From contig JASHOU010000003.1 in NCBI GenBank assembly GCA_030038475.1, positions 1 through 40,188 of the forward strand: DNA of 40,188 nucleotides. Reading direction: 5' to 3'. The notes beneath the pieces are model-generated. The model was not told the origin of the DNA. It saw only the letters and a list, made by a program, of their open reading frames with translations, and made no database searches. This DNA comes from Terriglobales bacterium (lineage in GTDB: Bacteria > Acidobacteriota > Terriglobia > Terriglobales > Acidobacteriaceae). The position numbers and the translations under genes are program-made. Shown here piece after piece: positions 1-8,705 of this stretch (positions are counted from its first letter, which is position 1; each line of letters begins with the position of its first letter).

Positions 1-576
1 GCCCAGGAGTGTAGCCATCACCAGGAAACCGATCAGCATCAGCCTCTCAAACGAACTCGCAACCGCACCCGATGCCGAAGTCCTCGGCGCTGCCGGAATC
101 GCCTTCGCCATCGCCGTGCTCGCATCGACGTTGCTCCCGGCTCCCGCCTTGGCCTGACCTGAACCGGCTTGACCTGAACTGGCAAGACCATTATCTAATT
201 GACCACTCGACTGCTCATCCCCCATCCGCCCATTGGTCTTGCCCGTCTCAACCGTCCGCACGCTCGCCACAAACCGGTAACCTCGCTTCGGAACCGTTTC
301 CACATAGCGCTCTCCAGCTTCGCCATCGCGCAGCACTTTGCGGAGCAGGTAAATGGCTTGCGTCAGATTGTTCTCCTCCACCGTCGCGTCGGGCCACACA
401 TCGCGCATCAACTGATCTTTTTCCAGCAGATGTCCGCTGTGGCTCACCAGCTCCAGCAAAGTATCGAAAACCCTCGGCGGTAAATCCAGGCGCTCTTCGC
501 CGTTACGTAGCGTTCGCTCGCTGGGATCGAGCACGAACGGGCCAAACTGAAACGCTCGCCTTGCAGACTTATCCAT
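1..576 (-). CDS. Winged-helix (ToxR/CadC-type) membrane-anchored transcriptional regulator, 3' part cut by window edge
   Basis: An open frame reads leftward from an ATG at 576 to the window edge, giving 192 visible residues with no stop. Residues 8-106 match a Trans_reg_C (OmpR/PhoB-type) winged helix: a start FGPFVLDP, the recognition-helix region VEENNLTQAIYLLRKVL (66-82) and the wing signature YVETVPKRGYRFVA (91-104). A Ser/Gly/Ala/Gln-rich linker follows (115-170), and a hydrophobic stretch starts at about 179 (LMLIGFLVMATLLG), so the protein is probably a one-component regulator with cytoplasmic DNA-binding and a transmembrane segment. Related acidobacterial proteins often carry TPR, WD40-like or TolB-like C-terminal domains; here that part lies outside the window, so the signal sensed is unknown. 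No strong ribosome binding site precedes the ATG. Confidence 0.85.
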   Translation of the reverse strand, partial: MDKSARRAFQFGPFVLDPSERTLRNGEERLDLPPRVFDTLLELVSHSGHLLEKDQLMRDVWPDATVEENNLTQAIYLLRKVLRDGEAGERYVETVPKRGYRFVASVRTVETGKTNGRMGDEQSSGQLDNGLASSGQAGSGQAKAGAGSNVDASTAMAKAIPAAPRTSASGAVASSFERLMLIGFLVMATLLG

Positions 577-844
577 CACAGTTTCAATCCACTACGGGCG
601 TGAGAAAAGATTTAGAAAAAATTGAGAAGGGCTAACGACTTCCGGAACGGACGAGCGGCATACTGCGCACCGTTACTTGCTCCTGGGGGGATTCCGAAAG
701 TCCCTGCTCTGCCGGAAATTGTAGTCCATTCCAGCAGGCCGGTGCTAGGGCTCCAAAGAGCCATTCTTCGTTGCGCGTCTGAGGGGAGGCGTGTCGAGGT
801 CGGGATCCCCGACCAAAACACAACAATTTGGAGGTACTGCCGAA

Positions 845-2236
845 ATGACAACGAAACCCTTCGTGAACGGTTTCATTCTTTTTCTACTCTTCATGGCAGC
901 CGCCATCGCCGCGCCCGCCCAAACCCTTACCACCTTGGCCAATTTCACCGGATCGAACGGCGGCAACCCCCAGGCATCCCTCATCCAGGGTACCGACGGC
1001 AATCTCTGGGGAACAGCCGAAGTCGGCGGTGCGACCTACGACCCCGGTGTCAACTGGGGCTACGGCGAAGTTTTCAATATAAGCCCCTCGGGCACTCTCT
1101 CGGTCGTCTACAGCTTTTGCTCCCAACCCGGCTGCACTGACGGCAGCAATCCCTATGACCCGCTGGTCCAGGCCAGCGATGGCAACTTCTACGGCACAAC
1201 TTATAGCGGCGGCGCCAACAACGGCGGCACGGTCTTCAAGCTTACGCCCGCAGGCGAACTCACCACGATTTACAGTTTTCCTTACGGCGCGAATGTTACC
1301 GCTGGCTTGATCCAAGCCTCCAACGGCTACCTCTATGGCGCAACCATTAGCAGCATCTTCAAAATCAGCACCAAGGGCAAGTTCAAGACCGTGTATGACT
1401 TTGGAAGCGGTACCCTTCCGAACACTCTCATCCAGGTTTCCAGCGGAGATTTCTACGGCACAACTTACGCCGGCGGAGCCCACGGCCTGGGCTCGGTTTT
1501 CAAAATGACCGCCGCTGGCAAGCTCACCACACTCTACAGCTTTTGTTCCGGCTGCGCCGTTGGCCAGTATCCCGACGCCTCGTTAGTCCAAGGCAGCGAC
1601 GGCAACTTCTACGGTTCAACCTACGATGCCGGAGGCTACGGTTACGGCACCATCTTCGAAATCACGCCCAAAGGCAAATTCACCACCTTGCTCAGCTTCG
1701 ACAATAACGGCGCAAATCCCACCGCCGCGCTGATTCAAGGCACCGACGGCAACTTCTACGGCACCGCCAGCAACGGCGATGGGCTGAACGACCCGTGCGT
1801 TGCCGGGTGTGCCTTCGAAATGACGCCTAGCGGATCGCTGACTGACCTTTTCAGCTTTGACAACCCAGCTTATGGCGATCACCCGATCGGCGGCCTCATC
1901 CAGGACACCAACGGCAACTTCTATGGCACTACCGACATTGGCGGTCCTGGAGGCAACGGTGCCGATAGCGGCACCGTCTTCGAACTGGTTACCGGCCTCG
2001 GTCCCTTCGTGACCACCACTCCCACTTTCGGCAAGATTGCGGCCAAAGTCGTCATCCTGGGAACCGATCTCACTGGCACGACCAGCGTCACCTTCAATGG
2101 AACGTCAGCCGCGTTCACCGTGGTCTCGGCGACTGAAATCACCACCACGGTCCCCCCCGGCGCGACCACCGGCACGGTCGAAGTAGCCACGCCCAGCGGC
2201 ACACTCGCCAGCAACGCGCCCTTTGTCGTGAAATAA
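845..2236 (+). CDS. Secreted GloVer-type tandem repeat protein with C-terminal IPT/TIG-like domain
   Basis: This 463-residue protein probably starts at ATG 845, because GGAGGT lies just upstream (831-836) and the first residues form a signal peptide (hydrophobic FILFLLFMAAAIAAPAQ). An in-frame start at 791 would put 18 non-secretory residues in front. The body has about eight degenerate repeats of 45-55 residues, each with the core DGNFYGTTYxGG followed by GTVFKLTPxGxLTTLYSF; this matches the GloVer tandem repeat family of secreted anchored proteins (recognised by motif, TIGR03803-like). The last 75 residues (GKIAAKVVILGTDL to the end) resemble an IPT/TIG immunoglobulin-like fold. It is likely extracellular or surface-exposed. 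No catalytic residues are recognisable and the substrate or partner is unknown. Confidence 0.85.
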   Translation: MTTKPFVNGFILFLLFMAAAIAAPAQTLTTLANFTGSNGGNPQASLIQGTDGNLWGTAEVGGATYDPGVNWGYGEVFNISPSGTLSVVYSFCSQPGCTDGSNPYDPLVQASDGNFYGTTYSGGANNGGTVFKLTPAGELTTIYSFPYGANVTAGLIQASNGYLYGATISSIFKISTKGKFKTVYDFGSGTLPNTLIQVSSGDFYGTTYAGGAHGLGSVFKMTAAGKLTTLYSFCSGCAVGQYPDASLVQGSDGNFYGSTYDAGGYGYGTIFEITPKGKFTTLLSFDNNGANPTAALIQGTDGNFYGTASNGDGLNDPCVAGCAFEMTPSGSLTDLFSFDNPAYGDHPIGGLIQDTNGNFYGTTDIGGPGGNGADSGTVFELVTGLGPFVTTTPTFGKIAAKVVILGTDLTGTTSVTFNGTSAAFTVVSATEITTTVPPGATTGTVEVATPSGTLASNAPFVVK

Positions 2237-2310
2237 GCGCCATGAAGGGGACAAGCCAAGGGGCAGAGCCACGGGGCAAAAACGAAGGTGCGCACGAGCC
2301 TTTGCTCTTC

Positions 2311-2350
2311 GATGACCCGATGGCCCGATCACCAGATGACCCGATGACCC
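2311..2350. repeat. Short imperfect tandem repeat between convergent genes
   Basis: The motif GATGACCCGAT and close variants (GATGGCCCGAT, AGATGACCCGAT) recur about every 10-15 bases in this 40-base stretch. It lies between the 3' ends of the GloVer gene and the convergent Crp/Fnr gene. No hairpin followed by a T run is evident, so it is not a standard terminator. Confidence 0.5.
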
Positions 2351-2353
2351 CTC

Positions 2354-3067
2354 TCACGCCCTCACCATACTCCGCAGCGCCAGCCGGTCGTGGATGATCA
2401 ACATCGACCCCTTCAGCTCCGCCAGTTCATTTCTTCTGAACTCCGAAAGCAAACGGGTAATGGTCTCGCGGCTGGTGCCGATCAACTGCGATATTTCCTC
2501 ATGCGTCATCGCCAGCCGCACCCGCACCCTGCCGTTGCTGACTTCTCCATCGGCCGAAGTTTCCAGCAGGAACCTCGCGAACCTCTCCGACACCGAGTGC
2601 GACAACCCGATCGACCGCACCACCCCATAAGAATCCGAACAGTCCCGCGCCAGATGTTGCGTGGCATGAAGCGCCGCGTCGGCATGGGTCTTCAGAAATT
2701 GCAGCATGTCGTCCCGCCCCACAAAATCGAGCTGGCTGGGTTGCATGGTTTCCGCCGTCAGTTCGTAACGGCCTCCGGTAACCACCGCGTTTAAACCCAG
2801 AACCTCGCCCGCTTCGGCGATGCGCACGATCAACGTCTTTCCCTCCCGCGAAGTGGTCGAGAGCTTGGCCCGTCCCTGGCACAGAACAAATATCCCGCAC
2901 GGGCTTTGCCCCTCCACCAGAACCACCGCATGTTCGGGAAAAACCGCGGCATGTTTGATCGCATTGAAATCTTCGATCGACTTGGGGCTGAGGTTGCAGA
3001 AAAAATTGCTGGAACGCAGGCGGCAATTCAAACAGCTTTCCACGCAGTTCAAGCCGGATATGCTCAC
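2354..3067 (-). CDS. Crp/Fnr family transcriptional regulator with N-terminal cysteine cluster
   Basis: The protein has a cyclic-nucleotide-binding-like beta-barrel (about residues 30-140, with EGQSPCGIFVLCQGRAKLS), a dimerisation helix and a C-terminal helix-turn-helix (MTHEEISQLIGTSRETITRLLSEF), the Crp/Fnr layout. I choose GTG 3067 because AGGAG sits five bases upstream and the resulting 237 residues is the usual family length; the frame is open to an ATG at 3199 (281 residues). Near the N-terminus C8-x3-C12-x2-C15-x8-C24 resembles the Fe-S cluster ligands of FNR, but the central cysteine of E. coli FNR (C122) has no obvious counterpart. Redox or oxygen sensing is therefore plausible but inferred. 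It is convergent with the GloVer gene and transcribed away from groES. Confidence 0.9.
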   Translation of the reverse strand: MSISGLNCVESCLNCRLRSSNFFCNLSPKSIEDFNAIKHAAVFPEHAVVLVEGQSPCGIFVLCQGRAKLSTTSREGKTLIVRIAEAGEVLGLNAVVTGGRYELTAETMQPSQLDFVGRDDMLQFLKTHADAALHATQHLARDCSDSYGVVRSIGLSHSVSERFARFLLETSADGEVSNGRVRVRLAMTHEEISQLIGTSRETITRLLSEFRRNELAELKGSMLIIHDRLALRSMVRA

Positions 3068-3072
3068 AAGGT

Positions 3073-3077
3073 CTCCT
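3073..3077 (-). promoter_or_regulatory. Ribosome binding site fixing the GTG start of the Crp/Fnr gene
   Basis: AGGAG on the minus strand lies five bases before GTG 3067. No comparable site was noticed before the further-upstream ATG at 3199, so it favours the shorter protein. Confidence 0.6.
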
Positions 3078-3307
3078 CGATCGCTCCGTATACACACCTT
3101 TACTTGAGCCTGGCGAGCGAGACCGAGCAATACCCACTCTACGGGTCTAGTGGCTGGCCAGACCGCTGCACGTTGGAGGGCGCTGACAAAAATTGACAAA
3201 GCAAGCCCATTACCACACTGCCAGATGTCGGTTTTGGTCTTAACCCTAATATTTGCAGCATTGAACGTACCACCTTCCCAGAGCGACCACGCCAGTTTCG
3301 CCGGGGC

Positions 3308-3400
3308 TTAGGCAACCCCGCCGACGATTGGGCAACACCGCATCCCTGACGAAGATTTGGCATCGCCGCGACCCCGTCGAGGATTAGGCAAAACGCTGGC
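3308..3400. repeat. Imperfect 28-bp direct repeats upstream of the Crp/Fnr gene
   Basis: Four related units start at 3308, 3328, 3356 and 3384. Each begins TTnGGCA and most continue into a C-rich segment ending near a GACGA or TCGAGGA box. Spacing is 20, 28 and 28 bases. They lie 240-330 bases upstream of the Crp/Fnr start on the opposite side from groES. No ORF with recognisable family features covers them. Confidence 0.5.
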
Positions 3401-3478
3401 GTGCGAATTCCACGCCTTTTGCAGTATCCAGCGGGCTCTGCGCCTCCGCTAACATGCAATGAATGTCCCAGAAACCCA

Positions 3479-3524
3479 GCCCCGGAGGGGCGTTCCACAC
3501 TTAGCCAAGCGCGTTCAGCGCTGG
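3479..3524. repeat. Pair of adjacent small hairpins, REP-like
   Basis: Two stem-loops lie side by side: GCCCC-GGA-GGGGC (3479-3491) and CC-A-AGCGC-GTTCA-GCGCT-GG (3505-3524). The arrangement resembles short interspersed palindromic elements of G+C-rich genomes. The 3068-3693 region otherwise holds the 28-bp repeats above and no supportable gene. Confidence 0.4.
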
Positions 3525-3638
3525 GGGGAAGTGGAATAATCCGCTAGAAGTCCCGGAAGGACGACCCAACTCCCACTCTCACGAAACTACACGCAATCTA
3601 AATCTATAATACTGATTACAAAACCTTTAACAAAATAT

Positions 3639-3654
3639 TCCGGTAGTGTCTTAA
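3639..3654. repeat. 16-bp motif shared with the secA upstream region
   Basis: TCCGGTAGTGTCTTAA here matches the reverse complement of 17944-17959 exactly. It lies 40 bases upstream of the groESL -35 box. Confidence 0.45.
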
Positions 3655-3693
3655 ACACCGGTATTTAAGCCACCACCAATATTCCAGCCCGCC

Positions 3694-3723
3694 TTGACAA
3701 CTCCCAACTCATATCCCTATAAT
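3694..3723 (+). promoter_or_regulatory. Sigma70-type promoter of groESL
   Basis: A perfect -35 box TTGACA (3694-3699) and a perfect -10 box TATAAT (3718-3723) are separated by 18 bases, about 100 bases upstream of groES. The last base of the -10 box is the first base of the CIRCE operator, so HrcA binding there would block transcription initiation. Confidence 0.9.
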
Positions 3724-3749
3724 TAGCACTCGTGGCGATCAAGTGCTAA
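3723..3749 (+). promoter_or_regulatory. CIRCE element, HrcA operator
   Basis: TTAGCACTC (3723-3731), a 9-base spacer (3732-3740) and AAGTGCTAA (3741-3749) match the CIRCE consensus TTAGCACTC-N9-GAGTGCTAA with one mismatch (A for G at 3741). CIRCE is the operator of the heat-shock repressor HrcA, and its position over the start-site region of groESL is canonical. Confidence 0.95.
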
Positions 3750-3824
3750 CAGCACCAAATCCTAGGGAAAACTCTGAAGTTTCGATTCAAACCTAATCCA
3801 CCACTCTGAAAGGAGTACGCAGCT

Positions 3825-4157
3825 ATGGCAATTAAGTTCACCCCACTGCATGACCGCATTCTGGTCCGTCGGGTCGAAGAAGCCGAAACCACCCGCGGCG
3901 GAATCATCATCCCCGACTCCGCCAAAGACAAGCCGCAGGAGGGCGAAGTCATCTCCGCCGGCAAAGGCAAGATCAACGAAGAAGGCAAGGTTCGTCCGCT
4001 CGATGTGAAAGAAGGCGACCGCATCCTCTTCGGCAAGTATTCCGGCACCGAAATCAAGCTCGATGGCGAAGACTACATCATCATGCGTGAAGAGGAAGTC
4101 CTCGGCATCATCACCGGCGCCGCCAAAGCCAAAGAAACCGCCGGCTCACGCAAGTAA
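3825..4157 (+). CDS. groES: Co-chaperonin GroES (Hsp10)
   Basis: The product caps the GroEL cylinder as a heptamer during ATP-driven protein folding in the cytoplasm. The N-terminus [27 protein letters not shown] is the canonical GroES start plus mobile loop, followed by [10 protein letters not shown] and a [33 protein letters not shown] strand-rich core. At 110 residues it is slightly longer than the usual 95-100, the excess being a Lys/Ala-rich tail ([12 protein letters not shown]). AAAGGAG lies upstream of ATG 3825. It is the first gene of the groES-groEL unit, under the TTGACA/TATAAT promoter and CIRCE operator, so heat-inducible repression by HrcA is expected. Confidence 0.98.
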   Translation: MAIKFTPLHDRILVRRVEEAETTRGGIIIPDSAKDKPQEGEVISAGKGKINEEGKVRPLDVKEGDRILFGKYSGTEIKLDGEDYIIMREEEVLGIITGAAKAKETAGSRK

Positions 4158-4173
4158 GTAGGTTTTCGGTTCA

Positions 4174-4207
4174 AGCTAAGAGCTAAGAGCTAACAGCTAA
4201 TAGCTGG
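4174..4207. repeat. Heptanucleotide tandem repeat in the groES-groEL spacer
   Basis: The unit AGCTAAN is repeated four times in tandem (4174-4201) and followed by AGCTGG, within the 114-base spacer between groES and groEL. It does not form a terminator; both genes appear to be cotranscribed. Confidence 0.7.
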
Positions 4208-4211
4208 TTAG

Positions 4212-5936
<1,725 letters not shown>

Positions 5937-6003
5937 TCTGAATTGTCATCCTGAGCGAAGTGAGGCGTTAGCCGAACGTAGCGAAGGATCTACGCAATTC
6001 AGA
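5937..6003. repeat. Inverted-repeat element downstream of groEL
   Basis: The 9-bp arms TCTGAATTG (5937-5945) and CAATTCAGA (5995-6003) are exact reverse complements and enclose a nested ATCCT/AGGAT pair. The inner text includes GTCATCCTGAGCGAAG and GCGAAGGATCT, wording that I recall as a common interspersed repeat in many bacterial genomes, including Acidobacteriota; I cannot confirm that here. It begins immediately after the groEL stop. Confidence 0.55.
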
Positions 6004-6010
6004 ACAAACT

Positions 6011-6039
6011 AAGCCCCGTTCGCAAGAGTGGGGCTTTTT
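6011..6039 (+). terminator. Rho-independent terminator of groESL
   Basis: AAGCCCC (6011-6017), a 12-base loop, and GGGGCTT (6030-6036) form a 7-bp stem running into TTTTT. It closes the groES-groEL unit. Confidence 0.85.
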
Positions 6040-6127
6040 GTTTTTCTAACGGCCTGCCGCGTGTATTGGCTCTTTGACCACCACTGTGATAAACGATTGT
6101 CAGAACGATTCCAAAACGGGGGTCTTC

Positions 6128-7177
6128 ATGAACGACCCATGGGAGAGCTGGATTCCTGGAGTGCTTAATCGGAAACAGATGGGGCAGCTTTGCGAAGTCG
6201 GCTTTATCACTAGAGAAGGCTCAAGATTGCCCGAAGACAATCTAGGAAAGTCGTCCGTCGACCTGACATTGTCCAAGGTGATGTACGAAATGACCCGCGG
6301 CTCCGTCAAGCCGACTTCTTCAACACAATCTTACGGCTTCTTCATCGAGCGCGAGAAACTCGGCGAAAAACGACCCGAACCGCCCGACGGAATATTCACA
6401 CTTGAAAAACACCGGACGTACGTTTTCAAGCTGAGCGAAGGTCTCAACCCGGGTATGGCCGCAGTTGGCATTTTCGGACAAGCAACAGCAAAGAGTTCGG
6501 TTGGACGAGTGGACGTCCTTGCGCGTCTCATTGTATCCGGAATGGATAGATATGAGGGTTTCGACCCGGACGGGCTAGCCAATTCTACCGGTGACATGTA
6601 TTTAGAGGTAACCCCCATAACATTCAGAGTTAAGGTCAAAGCGGGCACCAGCCTTTCTCAATTGAGACTCTTCTACGGTAGCCCGAAAAATGCGGAAGTG
6701 ACTGGTGCTGAGCTGTTCAAAACCGTTTTCAAAGGGATAGAGAAGACAGACGGCAGTCTATCCGTTAACCTGGACCATGAGACTATCGCCGGACTGCCAG
6801 CCTCAGCCTATTGTCACGACTCCTCCGAGGAATCGGATGAACCAATCCCTCTTTGGGACGACAACCCAGAGAAACCGAAGCCATGGAAGTTCTGGAAGCT
6901 GAAAAAATCCGATTCCAAAAAGAGATTGACGATCCAATCCGAGAATTTCTACATTCTCCGTTCCCGAGAAGAGATATCCGTGCCGCCAGGAATTGCGATA
7001 TATTGTCGAGCAAATGATGAGACAATTGGCGAAATGAGAATTCACTACGCGGGTTTTGTGCATCCATGGTTCGGATGGCAACGCCCAGATGGGCGTCCCG
7101 GAACCCCGCTGATTTTCGAGGTTCGCGGTCATCAGGTGGGCGTCAGTTTGGCAGACAACGAAAAATGGCTAACCTAA
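6128..7177 (+). CDS. Double-domain dCTP-deaminase-like protein (DCD/dUTPase superfamily)
   Basis: The 349-residue product resembles the long two-domain 2'-deoxycytidine-triphosphate deaminases rather than the ~190-residue Dcd. The first half carries the nucleotide-binding motif AKSSVGRVDVLARLI (around 122-136) and the strand MYLEVTP with Glu160 at the position of the catalytic Glu of dCTP deaminases; the second half repeats the fold with GEMRIHYAGFVHPWFGW and IFEVRGH (Glu331). The expected reaction is dCTP to dUTP plus ammonia. ATG 6128 is preferred; the frame opens with a TTG at 6074, and a weak GGGGG lies before 6128. Its 3' end overlaps a 51-codon ORF by 13 bases, and a GNAT-ASCH gene follows. 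Base composition appears less G+C-rich than flanking genes, suggesting transfer. A nucleotide-pool or antiphage role is inference only. Confidence 0.8.
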   Translation: MNDPWESWIPGVLNRKQMGQLCEVGFITREGSRLPEDNLGKSSVDLTLSKVMYEMTRGSVKPTSSTQSYGFFIEREKLGEKRPEPPDGIFTLEKHRTYVFKLSEGLNPGMAAVGIFGQATAKSSVGRVDVLARLIVSGMDRYEGFDPDGLANSTGDMYLEVTPITFRVKVKAGTSLSQLRLFYGSPKNAEVTGAELFKTVFKGIEKTDGSLSVNLDHETIAGLPASAYCHDSSEESDEPIPLWDDNPEKPKPWKFWKLKKSDSKKRLTIQSENFYILRSREEISVPPGIAIYCRANDETIGEMRIHYAGFVHPWFGWQRPDGRPGTPLIFEVRGHQVGVSLADNEKWLT

Positions 7178-7320
7178 CCTTCTACCGGATGTCGGAGGAC
7201 TGCGAGTTCAAAGAGGGCAAATACGAAAAGCAGACCCTCAAACTCTCAGATTTCTTTGACAAGTGGCCCGACGACTTAAGATTTATTAGCGATGATGGGG
7301 CTGTCGAGCCCAGGGAATGA
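7165..7320 (+). CDS. Small 51-residue protein overlapping the dCTP-deaminase-like gene
   Basis: An ATG at 7165 opens a 51-codon frame that overlaps the last 13 bases of the dCTP-deaminase-like gene in another frame, a layout typical of translational coupling. The product is acidic and hydrophilic (MANLTFYRMSEDCEFKEG at the start, FFDKWPDDLRFISDDG near the end), with a single Cys and several aromatic residues; it has no membrane segment or signal peptide. I do not recognise a family. A longer reading from 7066 exists but would overlap the upstream gene extensively. It could be an accessory or inhibitor peptide of the cassette, or a chance ORF; the overlap and protein-like composition favour a real gene. 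Confidence 0.5.
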   Translation: MANLTFYRMSEDCEFKEGKYEKQTLKLSDFFDKWPDDLRFISDDGAVEPRE

Positions 7321-7403
7321 ACGGGTAGCCCATCTACGACCGCTGATCGGCGATTTCCGAAGCGCTTTCAGCGGACGGAAAGTGCCAAAAAGGAAAGACG
7401 AAG

Positions 7404-8501
7404 ATGGAACCTTTGACTCAGCATAAGGCCCAAGAATCAGGCACGTTATTCCCGCTCTCTAGCCAATTCCGCGTTGCGAAAATAGGGAGCGTCGACGCGA
7501 AAAAATTAACTGACAATCTGCTGGTGCTCAAATCGCTGATCGAATCGAGCGAGGAAATGTATCCGAACATCGGCCGATGGTTTGGCGAGAAGGTCGTGCC
7601 GGGACTGCGCTCTTCGGAACGCACTGCCTGGGTGGGGTACGAAGGCGAAAAACCAGTAGCCGCCGCCGTTCTTAAACTCAGCGGAAAATCAAAGTTCTGC
7701 CACCTAAAGATCGACAAAGGGCTCCAAGACATGGACCTGGGCAGACTTTTCTTCACGATGATGACATTGGAAGCACGTCACCTCGCCGAGGAAATCCACT
7801 TCACGCTGCCGGAGAGCCTATGGCTCTCCAAAGAGAAGTTCTTCGCCTCTTTCGGATTCTTCCACGCCACCCGCTCCTCTAGGCAATACAGGCACGGAGA
7901 AGCAGAACTTCTCTGCTCGTCTTCGCTACAAATGACACAGAGCCTTGCCCTCGAAGGCCTCCCTCGACTTGTCGCTAAGTTCAACCTCGGGGGATATACG
8001 CTAGTGCGCGATCTCCTCGTGAGCATGAAGCCAAGATTCGCTGATAAAATCATGGCCGGCTCAAAGGTCGTGGAAATAAGACGGAAATTCTCGGAAAAGT
8101 GGGTGGGTTCGAGAGCCGTTCTCTACTCTTCCGATCCTCAAAAGGCACTCGTCGGAGAAGCCACCGTGAAATCCGTAACTGCAGCAGCGCCCGCCACGAT
8201 ATGGTCTCAATACGGCCCGAGCATCGGCTGTTCGCACGAGGAATTCAGTTCATACGTAGGAAAGGCCCCAAAGGTAAGCGCGATCGAGCTCGACAACATA
8301 TATCCATACAAGCAGCCGATTCCGCTGGCACAGATCAATCACCTCTTGCAGAGCGAACTCAGACCGCCGCAGTCATACCAAGACCTCCGTTTAACCGATC
8401 AAAGCAGTCCATGGGCAAGAGCGATATCACTGGCCAGTCTCCTACATGGGAGCTTCTCGTCGTCGAGAATGAACTCGGCTCCCGGAGAGTGGATTTCTTA
8501 G
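7404..8501 (+). CDS. GNAT acetyltransferase-like domain fused to an ASCH domain
   Basis: This 365-residue protein has an N-terminal GNAT-like region (about 20-175; TAWVGYEGEKPVAAAVLKL then a helix with LGRLFFTMM and FFASFGFFHAT) and a C-terminal ASCH (PUA-like) domain (about 203-312). The ASCH signature is clear: LLVSMKPRFADKIMAGSK, then VVEIRRKF and ALVGEATVKSV. ASCH domains bind RNA or nucleotides; E. coli YqfB (ASCH) removes acetyl from N4-acetylcytidine, but its Thr24 corresponds to Glu224 here (K221-V-V-E224), so the same activity cannot be assumed. AAAGGAAAG precedes ATG 7404. It lies 83 bases after the 51-residue ORF and probably belongs to the same cassette as the dCTP-deaminase-like gene. 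Substrate is unknown; the GNAT assignment is weaker than the ASCH one. Confidence 0.75.
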   Translation: MEPLTQHKAQESGTLFPLSSQFRVAKIGSVDAKKLTDNLLVLKSLIESSEEMYPNIGRWFGEKVVPGLRSSERTAWVGYEGEKPVAAAVLKLSGKSKFCHLKIDKGLQDMDLGRLFFTMMTLEARHLAEEIHFTLPESLWLSKEKFFASFGFFHATRSSRQYRHGEAELLCSSSLQMTQSLALEGLPRLVAKFNLGGYTLVRDLLVSMKPRFADKIMAGSKVVEIRRKFSEKWVGSRAVLYSSDPQKALVGEATVKSVTAAAPATIWSQYGPSIGCSHEEFSSYVGKAPKVSAIELDNIYPYKQPIPLAQINHLLQSELRPPQSYQDLRLTDQSSPWARAISLASLLHGSFSSSRMNSAPGEWIS

Positions 8502-8509
8502 CCCTGTGC

Positions 8510-8538
8510 CCCACCCTTCGCGCTTTTCGAAGGGTGGG
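8510..8538 (+). terminator. Strong hairpin after the GNAT-ASCH gene
   Basis: CCCACCCTTCG (8510-8520) and CGAAGGGTGGG (8528-8538) form a perfect 11-bp stem with a 7-base loop, nine bases after the stop codon. It lacks a T run, so it may be a weak terminator or an mRNA 3' stabilising hairpin. Confidence 0.55.
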
Positions 8539-8589
8539 AACTCAAACGCCGCGCAATATGTCTTGGGTGGCGCCGCGCCAAAAACCAAA

Positions 8590-8612
8590 AGCCCCGCTAG
8601 TCAGGCGGGGCT
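8590..8612 (-). terminator. Rho-independent terminator on the minus strand, downstream of the tRNA-like gene
   Basis: On the minus strand AGCCCCGC (8612-8605) and GCGGGGCT (8597-8590) form an 8-bp stem with a 7-base loop, followed by TTTGGTTTTTGG. No minus-strand ORF reads into it; the only recognisable minus-strand gene upstream is the tRNA-like sequence at 8794-8706, so it is probably the end of that transcript. Confidence 0.75.
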
Positions 8613-8705
8613 CATCCAATTCCAGTAGGTACGCTGCTTGCCAAACACAACCATTATAACATCGCCACGCAACTCCAATGCAGCTTACTAATGTCGAGGA
8701 CCGTG

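Noticed and set aside
622-1140. 172-codon open frame overlapping the GloVer start
   Set aside because: Its frame conflicts with the repeat protein that has a signal peptide and ribosome binding site.
3308-3400. CRISPR array
   Set aside because: Units are imperfect, 20-28 bases apart without spacers of constant length, and no cas genes are present.
3139-3498. 119-codon open frame in the groESL upstream region
   Set aside because: It crosses the 28-bp repeats and shows no protein-like features; its composition follows the repeats.
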